From JAXGYV01 sp040772045 (GTDB taxonomy: Bacteria; Actinomycetota; Thermoleophilia; UBA2241): 64,000 bases of DNA. The notes below the pieces were generated by a model that saw only the letters and a list, made by a program, of their open reading frames with translations, had not been told where the DNA came from and did no database searches. The position numbers and the translations under genes were made by a program. The stretch is taken from NCBI GenBank assembly GCA_040772045.1, contig JAXGYV010000003.1, positions 128,102-192,101 on the forward strand, given 5' to 3'. Shown one piece after another: positions 11,351 through 20,505 of the stretch (the first letter of the stretch is position 1; each line of letters opens with the position of its first letter).

Positions 11351-13834
11351 ATGGACGAGTCTCTACGCAGAGGCGAGACTTCACGCACATCGCCGCTCCC
11401 CGCGCTCACAGCCCTGTTCCGACCGGACAGCCGCGAGGAGGTCGTGGCTGTCGCCCACCAGACGCGCCGCGCCGCTCAGCTCGTCGATCCGCCGGCAACG
11501 CTCTCCCCGGTTGTCCGCACCGCCCTCGCCGCTGCCGGCGTGCACACGCTCTTCAGTCATCAGCGGCAAGCCTATGAGCTGCTGGCCGAACAGGGGTGCA
11601 ATGTGGTCATCGCAACAGGTACGGCCAGCGGTAAGTCCTTTTGTTTCCTCTTGCCCGTGCTCGACGCGATCGCCCACGATCCGCAGGCGCGTGCGCTGCT
11701 CTTGTATCCGACGAAGGCGCTCGCGCAGGATCAGGCGCGCAAGATATCACTGTTACGTGGCCATGGTGCCGTCACCGCCATCTACGATGGCGACACCCCG
11801 CGGGAGCAGCGCCGCCAGATTCGCCAGCGCGCCAGCGTGCTCCTCAGCAACCCCGACATGCTCCACGTGGGCATCTTGCCCGGACACGACCGTTGGGCCG
11901 AGTTCCTCCATCACCTACGCTACGTGGTGGTGGACGAGGCACACGTATACCGGGGTGTGTTCGGATCGCACGTGGCCCAGGTACTGCGACGTCTGCGGCG
12001 GCTCTGCGCCACCTACGGCAGCAATCCGCGCTTCGTGCTCGCATCGGCGACCATCGCCAACCCGCAAGAGCTCGCTGAGCGGCTGGTCGGACTACCGTTC
12101 CGTGTGATCACGGAAGATGGCGCCCCCCGTGCGGAGCGCACCATCGTGCTCTGGAATCCGCCCCTGGAAGATCCAGCCCTGGGGACGCGCCACAGCATCC
12201 TCGCCGAGGCCAGCGCCATCCTAGGCGAGGTTATCCTCGCCGGTGCCCGTGCCATCGTCTTCGCCCCCACCCGCAAGGCGACTGAACTCATCTACGCTCA
12301 CACGCGCGCACGCCTCGAAGAGCGTGCGCGCGACTGGTCCGGAGCGGCCACTCCAGCCAATCGTATCCTGCCCTACCGAGCAGGCTACACACCGCAGCAG
12401 CGCCGGGATATCGAACGGCGATTGTTTGAGCAGGAGGTGGACGCGGTGGTGGCGACCAGCGCTCTCGAGCTGGGCATCGACGTCGGCGATCTGGATCTCT
12501 CGCTGGTCGCGGGGTTTCCGGGCACGGTAACGAGCCTCCTGCAACGGTGGGGCAGAGCTGGTCGCTCTGGCCACGGTTGGGCCGTACTGGTAGCAGGCCA
12601 AGACGCCCTGGATCAGTTCTTCATGCGAGAGCCGGAACGCCTGCTCTCTCGCCCGGTGGAGCAGGCGATCATCGATCTCGAAAACCCTCACATTCTAGAC
12701 GCCCACCTCCTAGCGGCTGCCTACGAGCGCCCCCTAACAGAGACCGACGAGGATTACTTCGGTGCGGTGGCAATGCGCCGCGTCACGGCACTCGAGTGCG
12801 CCGGCCGCCTGGTGCGCAGCGAAAGCGGTTCCACCTGGACCGAGCCACGTTCGCCAGCGGCCGACTTCAGCCTGCGGAGTGCCTCCGGCGACCACTTCCT
12901 CATCGTGGAGAAGACCACCGGAGGCCTCCTCGGCAGCGTGGAGCAGGAGCGCGTCTTTCGCACCGCGCATCCAGGTGCCGTCTACCTTCACCTGGGGGAG
13001 AGCTACCTCGTAACACAGCTCGATCTCCCGAACCGCTTGGTGCTGGTAGAGCCCTCCGCCGACACCACCTACACCCAGCCCAAGGTGGACAAGAGCGTGA
13101 CTATCGCCAGCCAGGAACTCCTGCGACCGCTCTCTCCTGAATCCCTGCTGTGCTTCGGTGAGATTGACGTGACTGAGCAGGTGATCGCCTACCAAAAACG
13201 CGACATTCACGATCACCGAGTCCTCGACGCGGTAGCTCTCGACCTCCCCGCACAGACCTTCGCCACCAAGGCTCTCTGGCTGACCATCTCGCAATCGCTG
13301 GCAGATCATCTCGGAGCCGACCTCGGGGTCGATCGTACACCGGACACCCATCAGACGACCCAGCGCACAGGGACATCTCAGCACCTCACGGGCACCCTTC
13401 ACGCAGCCGAACACGCCTTGATCGCCATCCTCCCCCTCTACGCGATGTGCGATCGCTGGGACATCGGCGGCCTCTCCACCGCCTGGCATTGGCAGACGGA
13501 TCGAGCCACCGTGTTCATCTACGACGGTTACCCCAAAGGTATCGATCTCGCTCGACGAGCCTACGATAAGTTCGCAGCATTGGCGGCAGATGCCGCGGCG
13601 CTCATCGCCGGATGCCCTTGTGAGACTGGGTGTCCGAGCTGCGTGCAGAGCCCTAAATGCGGCAACCTTAACGATCCGCTCGACAAGGAGGGCGCGCTAC
13701 GACTCCTGCGCGCCCTCCTCACTCCACCTCCTGAACACACCGGGGGGCAGTACCATGAAGCCGACAACACTGCCCCCTACCGCACATTTCCGCAGACAGG
13801 CGCCCGAGGCGCAGAGAGGCGCGAAGAGAGCTGA
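11351..13834 (+). CDS. DEAD/DEAH-box helicase with C-terminal DUF1998 zinc cluster (MrfA/YprA-type)
   Basis: 827 residues from ATG 11351 (MDESLRRGETSRTSPL); an ATG at 11282 is also open. RecA domain 1: FSHQRQAYELL, ATGTASGKSFCFLLPVL (Walker A), LYPTKALAQDQ, YDGDTP, VVVDEAHVYRG (DEAH-like), SATIANP. RecA domain 2: IVFAPTRKATEL, YRAGYTPQQRR, VVATSALELGIDVGDLD, QRWGRAGRSG. The C-terminus has CPCETGCPSCVQSPKCGN, the four-cysteine cluster of DUF1998. In Bacillus the MrfA relative takes part in mitomycin/crosslink repair; here a DNA repair helicase role is inferred. Confidence 0.93.
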   Translation: MDESLRRGETSRTSPLPALTALFRPDSREEVVAVAHQTRRAAQLVDPPATLSPVVRTALAAAGVHTLFSHQRQAYELLAEQGCNVVIATGTASGKSFCFLLPVLDAIAHDPQARALLLYPTKALAQDQARKISLLRGHGAVTAIYDGDTPREQRRQIRQRASVLLSNPDMLHVGILPGHDRWAEFLHHLRYVVVDEAHVYRGVFGSHVAQVLRRLRRLCATYGSNPRFVLASATIANPQELAERLVGLPFRVITEDGAPRAERTIVLWNPPLEDPALGTRHSILAEASAILGEVILAGARAIVFAPTRKATELIYAHTRARLEERARDWSGAATPANRILPYRAGYTPQQRRDIERRLFEQEVDAVVATSALELGIDVGDLDLSLVAGFPGTVTSLLQRWGRAGRSGHGWAVLVAGQDALDQFFMREPERLLSRPVEQAIIDLENPHILDAHLLAAAYERPLTETDEDYFGAVAMRRVTALECAGRLVRSESGSTWTEPRSPAADFSLRSASGDHFLIVEKTTGGLLGSVEQERVFRTAHPGAVYLHLGESYLVTQLDLPNRLVLVEPSADTTYTQPKVDKSVTIASQELLRPLSPESLLCFGEIDVTEQVIAYQKRDIHDHRVLDAVALDLPAQTFATKALWLTISQSLADHLGADLGVDRTPDTHQTTQRTGTSQHLTGTLHAAEHALIAILPLYAMCDRWDIGGLSTAWHWQTDRATVFIYDGYPKGIDLARRAYDKFAALAADAAALIAGCPCETGCPSCVQSPKCGNLNDPLDKEGALRLLRALLTPPPEHTGGQYHEADNTAPYRTFPQTGARGAERREES

Positions 13835-13848
13835 GCTGGAGACCGGGC

Positions 13849-14322
13849 ATGATCAGGTACGTGAGCGTCATCGGCCAGGGCGTCTGCGATGCCGAGACAG
13901 CCGAGACGGGCGAGACGCTCGGCAAACTGCTCGCCGAGGCAGGTGTGGTGGTCATCTGCGGCGGCATGGGGGGTGTTATGGCTGCTGTGGCTCGCGGAGT
14001 ACAACGCGCCCATGGCGTGAGCATCGGCATCTTGCCAACCATGGATCGCGAGCACGCCAATCCCCACCTCACGTACTCGGTTTGCACCGGTATTGGCCAC
14101 GCTCGCAATTTGGCAGTCGTCACAAGTGGCGATGTAGTCATCGCCCTCGGTGGCCACTGGGGCACCTTGTCGGAGATAGGGTTGGCCAGATGCGCCGACA
14201 GGCGCGTCATCCTCCTCAGGAGCTGGCGCCTGGATGCCCCCTGCGGCCCCCTCGAGGGCGTCGAGATCGCGCAGACGCCACGGCAGGCAGTGCGCCTCGC
14301 CCTTCGTCCACACCGTACGTAG
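13849..14322 (+). CDS. LOG-like (TIGR00725 family) Rossmann protein
   Basis: 157 residues. Reads MIRYVSVIGQGVCDAETAETG, then VVICGGMGGVMAAVARGVQ, GISIGILP-like SIGILPTMDREHANP and VVIALGGHWGTLSEIGLA, the PGG-GT-E motif variant of the family. Related to lysine decarboxylase-like/LOG proteins that release cytokinin-type bases from nucleotides or bind nucleotides, but the exact bacterial activity of this short branch is not known. Begins 14 bases after the helicase stop, so probably co-transcribed. Confidence 0.8.
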   Translation: MIRYVSVIGQGVCDAETAETGETLGKLLAEAGVVVICGGMGGVMAAVARGVQRAHGVSIGILPTMDREHANPHLTYSVCTGIGHARNLAVVTSGDVVIALGGHWGTLSEIGLARCADRRVILLRSWRLDAPCGPLEGVEIAQTPRQAVRLALRPHRT

Positions 14323-14474
14323 AACGAGCCTACGTGCAATCGTTTACCCTAAGCAGCGCATATTGTGAACCTCATCGCGGGCATCACGCATTGATCAGGG
14401 GGGTGAATAGGCTGCTATAGTTGCCGGGCTCCATCATCATACAAGGCTAACTACGAAGTTCATAGGCACGACTA

Positions 14475-17327
14475 TTGAGCATCCGGCCGCTCCCCATCGT
14501 CGCCACCAAGCTCTCCCCACCAAAACTCGCTGGAGCATCCCTCCGACCAGACATACTCTCGCTCATCCAGCGAGGAGGTCAACGGCGGCTGCTCGTCGTG
14601 CAGGCGCCAGCCGGCTACGGAAAAACAACCGCGGTCGCAGAGGCGGCTCGGGTTCTCAACTGGCGCGTCGCATGGTACAAACTCGACATCCTCGACCAAG
14701 ATCCCGTGGTCTTTGCCGCCTCGCTAGTGGAAGCAGTGCGGCTCGTACTCAGCAATTTTGGTACTGTCCTTCAATCCCGCTTGGCCGATGCCCACGACGC
14801 GCCCCTGGACGCGTCTGAACTCCTCGGGATCCTCGCTGCGGAATTCAACAATGAAGTCGACGGAGATCTTCACCTCGTACTGGACGACTACCACGAGACC
14901 GCGAACTCACCTGCCCTCAACACCGCTCTCGACTACCTCCTGGCGAGCATACCTAGCAACGTCCACACCGTCGTGCTCTCCCGCTACGAACCGTCATTCC
15001 GGCTATCGCGCTACCGTCTTGCCCAGGATCTGGTCGTCCTAGAGGGAGAACATCTCCGCTTCACGCCCGACCAAGTACAGACCTACCTCGCAGCCCGTGG
15101 CCTCAGGGATCTCCATCCCACTCACCTGGATTACGTCCTGACTATGACCGAGGGGTGGCCAGCAGGTGTTGCACTCGTGGCAGACGCCCTCGCCGCCTCG
15201 GGGCAACGCGTGGATGAGGCAGTCTTAGCAGACCCGTTTCTCAAGGGCGACCTCTACACCTACCTTGCTGAGCAGGTCTACGCGACACAGGACGCCAGCA
15301 CTCAGTCGTTCCTCCGCCAGTCCGCGGCACTCGAGCACATGACTCCAGAGCTCGCGGAAGCAGTCACCTGCTGCCCCAAGGCGGGAAAAACCCTGGAGCG
15401 CCTTGCTACCCAATGCCTCTTCACCTTCCGTACGGAGGCAAACCACTACCGGTATCACCGCCTCTTCAGGGAGTACCTGAAGCACAAGGCGCTCCAGGAG
15501 GATGGCATCAGGTCCTTCCAGGAAGCTCAGCTACGCGCCGCTCATGCCCTCGAGGAGGCTGGCGACTTCTCCGCCGCGACAGAGATGTTACTCACTCTCC
15601 GGGAACATACACATGCTGCACGCGTCCTATGCGCAGCAGGCGAGCAGGGACTGGATTCCTGCACGACGGCAACTCTAGCCTCGTGGGCTGATCGCATGGC
15701 AGACAGTGACACAGAACTCCAAGGTTGGAGACACTTGCTCATCGGCCTAGTTGACTTCCGCGAAGCACGCCATCATGAAGCTGCCACGCATTTCGCCCTA
15801 TCTGTTCGCGCTTTCGACGGCGTGCATGATCTTGCAGCTCGCTATCAAGCCACCTCCGCCCTCGAGAGGTGCCTCTACTGGAGCGGAGAGTATCAGCAAG
15901 CAGCGGAGATGTGCTTGACAGCTCTAGAGCAAGCGGTGTCGCCACTGCACACGGTCCACTCGCTGACCAGCCGTGCGGCAGCTCTCATCCAGGCGGGGCG
16001 CCTGGCACCAGCCCGAGAATGCCTCCGGAAAGCCCGCACAATGTGTGAGTCTGTCCAGGACATCGAAAACGCCAGAATCGCCGCACAGGAAGTGACTCTC
16101 GCCTACTATGATGGCCAATTCCGCCATGCTCACGTACATGCACTAGCGTATCTTGGCCTTGTCAACAGACGCCTCCCCCCCAGTTTTCAAATTGCCTACC
16201 TTCACATCATAGGTATGTTAAATCTTCAGCTAGGACACTACTCTCAGGTAGATGGCTCCCTCAGAGAGGCAAGAGAGATTGCTTCTCGCCTTGGATATTG
16301 GTTGTGCGAACCGCATATTCTTGATACTGAAGGACAACTCCAGCTAGCGTTAGGTAATAAAGATAAAGGCATTGCTATTCTACATGAAGCAGAATCAAGT
16401 GATATCATCACCAATGATCATACAAGTTCAGCAATAATAAAAAACCATATTGCAACCGCATATAGGCGTTCGAATAGCCTGATCAGTGCTGAAGAAGCCT
16501 CTAAAAAGGCATTGCGATTAGCTATAATTTCATCAAATCCATATGTCATTCAATCATCTCAGTTAAATATTGCGTATTGTCGCTCTCTTCGAATCGGCAT
16601 AGTTGAGAAAGAAACCTTTCAGGAGATTATTGTGACATCGCGTACTGACGGACTTCTATCACTTGAGAGCAGAGCCAGGCTCTACCGATCCATACTTGAG
16701 TGGAAATGTGGAAACCGCGAACTGGCGGTACATCATCTACATCTTCTGCTTCCGCAAATGATCAAATGGGGACAAGTCCACACCATTGTTCAAGAGCTCG
16801 CTCTTCACGTTGATCTACTGCTCCAAGTGATACCAGCATTCCCCAGGGGTCACCATCTTCGTGACATGCTAAGTGCTTGGGCGCAGCACCCGCGGAAACT
16901 GGACATCTTCAGCGGCCTGCTTGGCCTTGACGGGTCACTGGCGTCTCTTGCGCTTGAGACAGGCAGCGCTTCTCTTCCAGATAACTGCTTCTCGACACTG
17001 GCTTCCCGTGCCCGTCGACATCATGATGCGCGTATTCGGCGGCAGGCGAGGTTTCTTGTGGAATCACGACGTATCGGAAAAGACGATTCAGTGCTTCCAG
17101 AATTGACCAAAAGGGAGAACGAAGTCCTCTGCCTGGTGGCTCAGGGACTGAAGAATCAGGAGATCGCGGAGCAGCTTGTGGTTACACCGGGAACCGTGAA
17201 GACCTATATCAACCGCATCTTCTACAAGCTCGGTGTTTCCGATCGGGTATCCGCAGTCCTCTTTTACGGGCAACGGACGAAGAGTAGCCAACAATCCGCA
17301 ATGCAGGGGCAGGATAGGTCACCGTAA
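14475..17327 (+). CDS. LuxR-family STAND regulator (MalT/LAL type)
   Basis: 950 residues, TTG start at 14475 giving MSIRPLPIVATKLSPPKL, typical for the family; no strong ribosome-binding site. N-terminal STAND ATPase: QAPAGYGKTTAVAEAA (Walker A, near residue 45), HLVLDDYHE (Walker B), LSRYEPSFRLSRYRL. Residues about 350-860 are TPR-like helical repeats. The last 65 residues are a LuxR HTH: LTKRENEVLCLVAQGLKNQEIAEQL...VKTYINRIFYKLGV. The ligand is unknown. The stretch 16180-16700 is much richer in A/T and uses AAT, ATA and AGA codons unlike the two ends of the same gene. No linked target is obvious. Confidence 0.92.
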   Translation: MSIRPLPIVATKLSPPKLAGASLRPDILSLIQRGGQRRLLVVQAPAGYGKTTAVAEAARVLNWRVAWYKLDILDQDPVVFAASLVEAVRLVLSNFGTVLQSRLADAHDAPLDASELLGILAAEFNNEVDGDLHLVLDDYHETANSPALNTALDYLLASIPSNVHTVVLSRYEPSFRLSRYRLAQDLVVLEGEHLRFTPDQVQTYLAARGLRDLHPTHLDYVLTMTEGWPAGVALVADALAASGQRVDEAVLADPFLKGDLYTYLAEQVYATQDASTQSFLRQSAALEHMTPELAEAVTCCPKAGKTLERLATQCLFTFRTEANHYRYHRLFREYLKHKALQEDGIRSFQEAQLRAAHALEEAGDFSAATEMLLTLREHTHAARVLCAAGEQGLDSCTTATLASWADRMADSDTELQGWRHLLIGLVDFREARHHEAATHFALSVRAFDGVHDLAARYQATSALERCLYWSGEYQQAAEMCLTALEQAVSPLHTVHSLTSRAAALIQAGRLAPARECLRKARTMCESVQDIENARIAAQEVTLAYYDGQFRHAHVHALAYLGLVNRRLPPSFQIAYLHIIGMLNLQLGHYSQVDGSLREAREIASRLGYWLCEPHILDTEGQLQLALGNKDKGIAILHEAESSDIITNDHTSSAIIKNHIATAYRRSNSLISAEEASKKALRLAIISSNPYVIQSSQLNIAYCRSLRIGIVEKETFQEIIVTSRTDGLLSLESRARLYRSILEWKCGNRELAVHHLHLLLPQMIKWGQVHTIVQELALHVDLLLQVIPAFPRGHHLRDMLSAWAQHPRKLDIFSGLLGLDGSLASLALETGSASLPDNCFSTLASRARRHHDARIRRQARFLVESRRIGKDDSVLPELTKRENEVLCLVAQGLKNQEIAEQLVVTPGTVKTYINRIFYKLGVSDRVSAVLFYGQRTKSSQQSAMQGQDRSP

Positions 17328-17423
17328 ACTGAGAGAAGAGAATAATGCCAACCAGGGGTTGATGCCATCGACCGCGACCTCCCAATACGCTGCGCGTACT
17401 ACCGGAGCGAGGAGGGAGCGACA

Positions 17424-18440
17424 GTGGAATCGATGGGATCTGTGACGTATGTGGAAGCGAATCGCATGAGTCAGCGCAAGAAAGCCGTTATTGACATCCT
17501 CAGAGCCAGCCCGGATTTCGTATCAGGCGAAGCAATGAGTGCCAGGCTGGGCATATCGCGGAACGCCGTGCACAAGCACGTAAAATCCTTGCGCTGCCGC
17601 GGGTATAAGATCCTGGGCGTGTCCCATCGAGGCTACAAGCTGGAAGAGGAGCCGTGCCGCCTAGAGGTCTCCACGGTAGCGGCGTTGACTCGGCAAAGCA
17701 TCTTTGGTCGCGTATTTCGGCATTACGACGAGATCGAATCAACCAACCTCGAAGCGAAGTCCTTGGCCAACGACGGCGCTCCCGAAGGTACCGTGGTGAT
17801 CGCCGAGAGTCAAAGCGGAGGGCGCGGCCGGCTGGGTCGGAAGTGGACCTCACCCTCGGGAAAAGGACTCCTTTTCTCCCTTATCTTGCGGCCGGATCTG
17901 CCAATGAGCGACGCTCATTTGTTGACGCTGGTTGCCGCAGCCGGTGTAGCTGAGGCGATCGAAGCTCACACTGGTGTGCATGTGCGTATCAAGTGGCCGA
18001 ATGACCTCTACGTAGATGACCGTAAACTCGGCGGAATTCTTACTGAGGTCTCGGGAGAGGAGGACGAGATCGCCTGGGTAGTCGTCGGAATCGGTGTCAA
18101 CGTCAACACCGAGCACACGGAACTTCCCGCGCCACTCCGACGATCGGCAGCCTCACTGAAGATCGCCGCAGGAAACCCAATCAACCGCAGCGAGCTACTC
18201 GCGCACATCCTGCTCTCCCTTGAAGCCAGCTATGTTGACGCTCTGCGGTATGGCTTCTCGCACTCATTGCGGGTCTTCCGCGAGCATGATTATCTGCTCA
18301 ATAAAACCGTGAGCGTACAAACCAGAGAGGGACCGGTAATGGGCGAGGTCCAGGGCGTGGATGACCGCGGCGCCCTTCTCCTCCAACTACCACACGGTCA
18401 CGTACGGCGCTTCTACGCGGGCGACGTGACTCTCCGCTAG
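17424..18440 (+). CDS. birA: biotin operon repressor / biotin-[acetyl-CoA-carboxylase] ligase
   Basis: 338 residues, GTG start at 17424 with GGAGGGAG upstream; an internal ATG at 17466 (MSQRKKAVIDIL) also fits. N-terminal winged helix (residues about 15-80, SARLGISRNAVHKHVKSLRCRGYKI) indicates a bifunctional repressor/ligase. Catalytic domain: DEIESTNLEAK, GTVVIAESQSGGRGRLGRKW (biotinyl-AMP loop), KWPNDLYVDDRKLGGILTE, and VVVGIGVNVN. The C-terminal SH3-like domain is at EHDYLLNKTVSVQT...GRF-like end. It attaches biotin to carboxylase carrier proteins. Confidence 0.96.
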   Translation: MESMGSVTYVEANRMSQRKKAVIDILRASPDFVSGEAMSARLGISRNAVHKHVKSLRCRGYKILGVSHRGYKLEEEPCRLEVSTVAALTRQSIFGRVFRHYDEIESTNLEAKSLANDGAPEGTVVIAESQSGGRGRLGRKWTSPSGKGLLFSLILRPDLPMSDAHLLTLVAAAGVAEAIEAHTGVHVRIKWPNDLYVDDRKLGGILTEVSGEEDEIAWVVVGIGVNVNTEHTELPAPLRRSAASLKIAAGNPINRSELLAHILLSLEASYVDALRYGFSHSLRVFREHDYLLNKTVSVQTREGPVMGEVQGVDDRGALLLQLPHGHVRRFYAGDVTLR

Positions 18441-18482
18441 AGGACGGACAGTGGCTCGCAGCAGGGCGAGCTCTCCCTTATA

Positions 18483-19994
18483 TCAGGCAGGATCCTCCCG
18501 CGCTTGTGGACGCGAGCGCGGGAGGTCCTCCTCCTTGAACATGGCACCGCGCAGCTTCAGACTCAGCCGGCCGCGCTCATATTCGCCCATGAAGTCGGTT
18601 GAAGTACCCTCTCGATACGCCAAGTCCTTGTCGCGCAGAATACGTGCAAGGGTCTCAACATACCGTGCGTCAAGCGAAAGGCCGGCGGATCCGCGAAGCA
18701 CTTTAAGTGCCTCGAAAGAGCTCATCGCACGACGGTAGGGGCGATCTGAAGTCATGGCGTGATAGCAATCCGCAACAGCAAGAATCTTCGCCAGTTCCGG
18801 GATTTCCGACTCCTTGACCCCCAGCGGATAGCCACTTCCGTCCAATCGTTCGTGGTGGAACTGTACGATATCCGCAACCTCACGGTAGGTGACCAAGTGC
18901 GATAGCACCTCCGCACCTTTCATGGGGTGCTCGCGAATGAACTCCCATTCGTCACTATTCAGGGAACCTGCCTTACCGAGTACCGCGTCTGGCGTACCGA
19001 CCTTGCCGAGATCGTGTAGCAGTCCCGCCAAGTGAAGAGCCTCGACCTGGGGTTCCGGTAGCCCCAGCATATGCGCCATATCTCGGCAGTACATCGCCAC
19101 CGCAGCACAGTGCCGCGCTGTGTACTGATCTTTGCTGTCGAGGAGAACGATCATGGCGGCCGCGAGACCGATGTTCATCTCAAGATACTGATCTGTGAGC
19201 CTCTTCTGCCGCTCAAGGTGTTCCTTCTCACGCACGAGCAACTGGAACATGTACTGGCTGGCAAACAGAGGTGCGAACAGAAGAACCACCGCGACGATAC
19301 CCGCGAGTGTGTAGAGCGCAGCGATCATCAGCCCAAGACCAGTGAGAAGCGCGACAGAACGAAGGAAGGGTCGCAACTCATCTTGTAGGTACGTGCGCAT
19401 ACTGCGCCCATACGCTGTGCTAGCACCTACAGCAGTCGCGAGCATGTTGAGGGTTTCGTACGTGATGCCCGCAGCAGCGCCAGCCAGGAGAAGGCCTGCG
19501 GACAAATGCTCCAGAGAGAACCCCAGTTCCCTCTGAGCTGCCTGGAACAGCGCAGCCCCCAAGGCAGCTGGAAGCATGTAGATAGCGACGTTGAAAGCAG
19601 CGATCTTGGGGCTGCTTTCCCTCCAGCAACCCCAGAGTCCGGCCACGGCCGCCACAAACATAGCGGGAACTGGCCCGAGGAACATGATCGCGACAAGTAT
19701 GGGGAGGTTGGCGGCGGTTACCGTAACTTTCTCGGCAAACTCAACCGCCATAACCTCCGCGACTGCGGCAAGAAAACAAAGAACTAAGAGGTCGGCAAGC
19801 CGAAAACCTGCGAGGCACGTCCACCCATCGCGCCACACAAAGAAACTAAGCACCAAAAGGGTCGCCAGGCTAATGCCGTAAACAGATGCCGAAAACCTGC
19901 GTGGGTAATCCGTGGACGTGTCGCACCTCTTCTGTCGCACGGTCGCAGGATACACGGCAGCGGTGGAAGCCGCAGCCGCGCGCTGCGACTCCAC
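18483..19994 (-). CDS. membrane-bound HD-GYP cyclic di-GMP phosphodiesterase
   Basis: 503 residues, GTG start at 19994 (weak ribosome-binding site, so start uncertain). Residues about 35-245 form a polytopic membrane sensor module with about eight to nine helices, including VEFAEKVTVTAANLPILVAI and FLGPVPAMFVAAVAGLWGC. A short coiled linker (VREKEHLERQKRLTDQYLEM) leads to a complete HD-GYP domain: LLHDLGK (325-331) and HHERLDGSGYP (380-390), with SDRPYRRAMS after it. All expected metal and GYP residues are present, so c-di-GMP hydrolysis is likely. Two tiny reading frames precede it on the same strand. Confidence 0.92.
   Translation of the reverse strand: MESQRAAAASTAAVYPATVRQKRCDTSTDYPRRFSASVYGISLATLLVLSFFVWRDGWTCLAGFRLADLLVLCFLAAVAEVMAVEFAEKVTVTAANLPILVAIMFLGPVPAMFVAAVAGLWGCWRESSPKIAAFNVAIYMLPAALGAALFQAAQRELGFSLEHLSAGLLLAGAAAGITYETLNMLATAVGASTAYGRSMRTYLQDELRPFLRSVALLTGLGLMIAALYTLAGIVAVVLLFAPLFASQYMFQLLVREKEHLERQKRLTDQYLEMNIGLAAAMIVLLDSKDQYTARHCAAVAMYCRDMAHMLGLPEPQVEALHLAGLLHDLGKVGTPDAVLGKAGSLNSDEWEFIREHPMKGAEVLSHLVTYREVADIVQFHHERLDGSGYPLGVKESEIPELAKILAVADCYHAMTSDRPYRRAMSSFEALKVLRGSAGLSLDARYVETLARILRDKDLAYREGTSTDFMGEYERGRLSLKLRGAMFKEEDLPRSRPQAREDPA
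18494..18525. terminator. hairpin at the junction of convergent birA and HD-GYP genes
   Basis: A perfect 10-bp inverted repeat (CCTCCCGCGC / GCGCGGGAGG, 12-base loop) lies inside the last codons of the HD-GYP gene and 54 bases after the birA stop. It may terminate birA transcription; there is no U-tract. Confidence 0.35.
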
Positions 19995-20034
19995 CCCAAT
20001 TACCAGCGCCTATAAGGCTGGCCGCCCTTCGTTG

Positions 20035-20112
20035 TCAGTGGATCTTGCTGCTGCCCCCGGCTGTGGCCAATGCAACAAGCAGCGCCGCAAAGACCGATTC
20101 GACTTTCTTCAT
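20035..20112 (-). CDS. tiny ORF (25 aa), hydrophobic peptide upstream of HD-GYP gene
   Basis: ATG at 20112, TGA at 20035. The peptide starts MKKVESVFAALLVALATAG and ends GGSSKIH: two lysines, a hydrophobic core of about 13 residues, then a short polar tail, much like a small exported or membrane peptide. It begins 18 bases after the stop of another tiny ORF and ends 40 bases before the HD-GYP start, all on the same strand. Upstream AGCAGGG is a modest ribosome-binding site. Not recognised; coding status is inferred from layout, SD and the C-terminal likeness (KIH versus KLH) to its neighbour. Confidence 0.45.
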   Translation of the reverse strand: MKKVESVFAALLVALATAGGSSKIH

Positions 20113-20130
20113 GATAACCCTGCTGACTGC

Positions 20131-20178
20131 TTAGTGCAGCTTGGTCGGCTGATGCAGTTTGGTCGGTGCAGAGGCCAT
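20131..20178 (-). CDS. tiny ORF (15 aa) with duplicated PTKLH motif
   Basis: ATG at 20178, TAA at 20131; the peptide reads MASAPTKLHQPTKLH, with PTKLH present twice. A near-perfect ribosome-binding site (GGAAGGAG) ends six bases before the ATG, better than that of most large genes nearby. Followed after 18 bases by the 25-residue ORF and then the HD-GYP gene. Could be a signalling peptide, a leader peptide or a chance frame; the SD argues that it is translated. Confidence 0.5.
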   Translation of the reverse strand: MASAPTKLHQPTKLH

Positions 20179-20223
20179 TCTGGGCTCCTTCCTCATCTCT
20201 CAGGTCACCACGCAGCACCGAAA

Positions 20224-20382
20224 TGACAACGTGGTGGTTGACAATGAACACGCCGTCATCGTATCTACGCCTTGATGGAGCACGCAGAGAGCGGTAGATG
20301 GACAAATCGATCAAGTAGACCCGCGGCTTTTGCCAGAATTGACAACACCTTGTCTGCTTTGGCAACACAAACAGGGTGACAA
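20224..20382. repeat. four TGACAA boxes in the divergent HD-GYP/MFS control region
   Basis: TGACAA occurs at 20224-20229, 20239-20244, 20340-20345 and 20377-20382, three of them as TGACAAC. One is part of a possible plus-strand promoter (TTGACA at 20238, 18-base gap, weak TATCTA). The cluster lies between the tiny ORFs and the MFS gene and could be a regulator binding array; this is inference from repetition only. Confidence 0.35.
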
Positions 20383-20505
20383 CGGGCATTAGAGGGTTAC
20401 AAAGGCGGGCGCGCTAGCTTGAAGCGTCACCGCCTGCCGAGACGGCGACCTGTTCCCTCGAGCAGATCTGAGGTCGCAGTCGGCTTGTCACCGACAGATT
20501 GCGGA

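Noticed and set aside
20000..20389. 129-codon minus-strand frame upstream of the HD-GYP gene
   Set aside because: It covers the control region and the tiny ORFs in another phase, has no SD and no family likeness.
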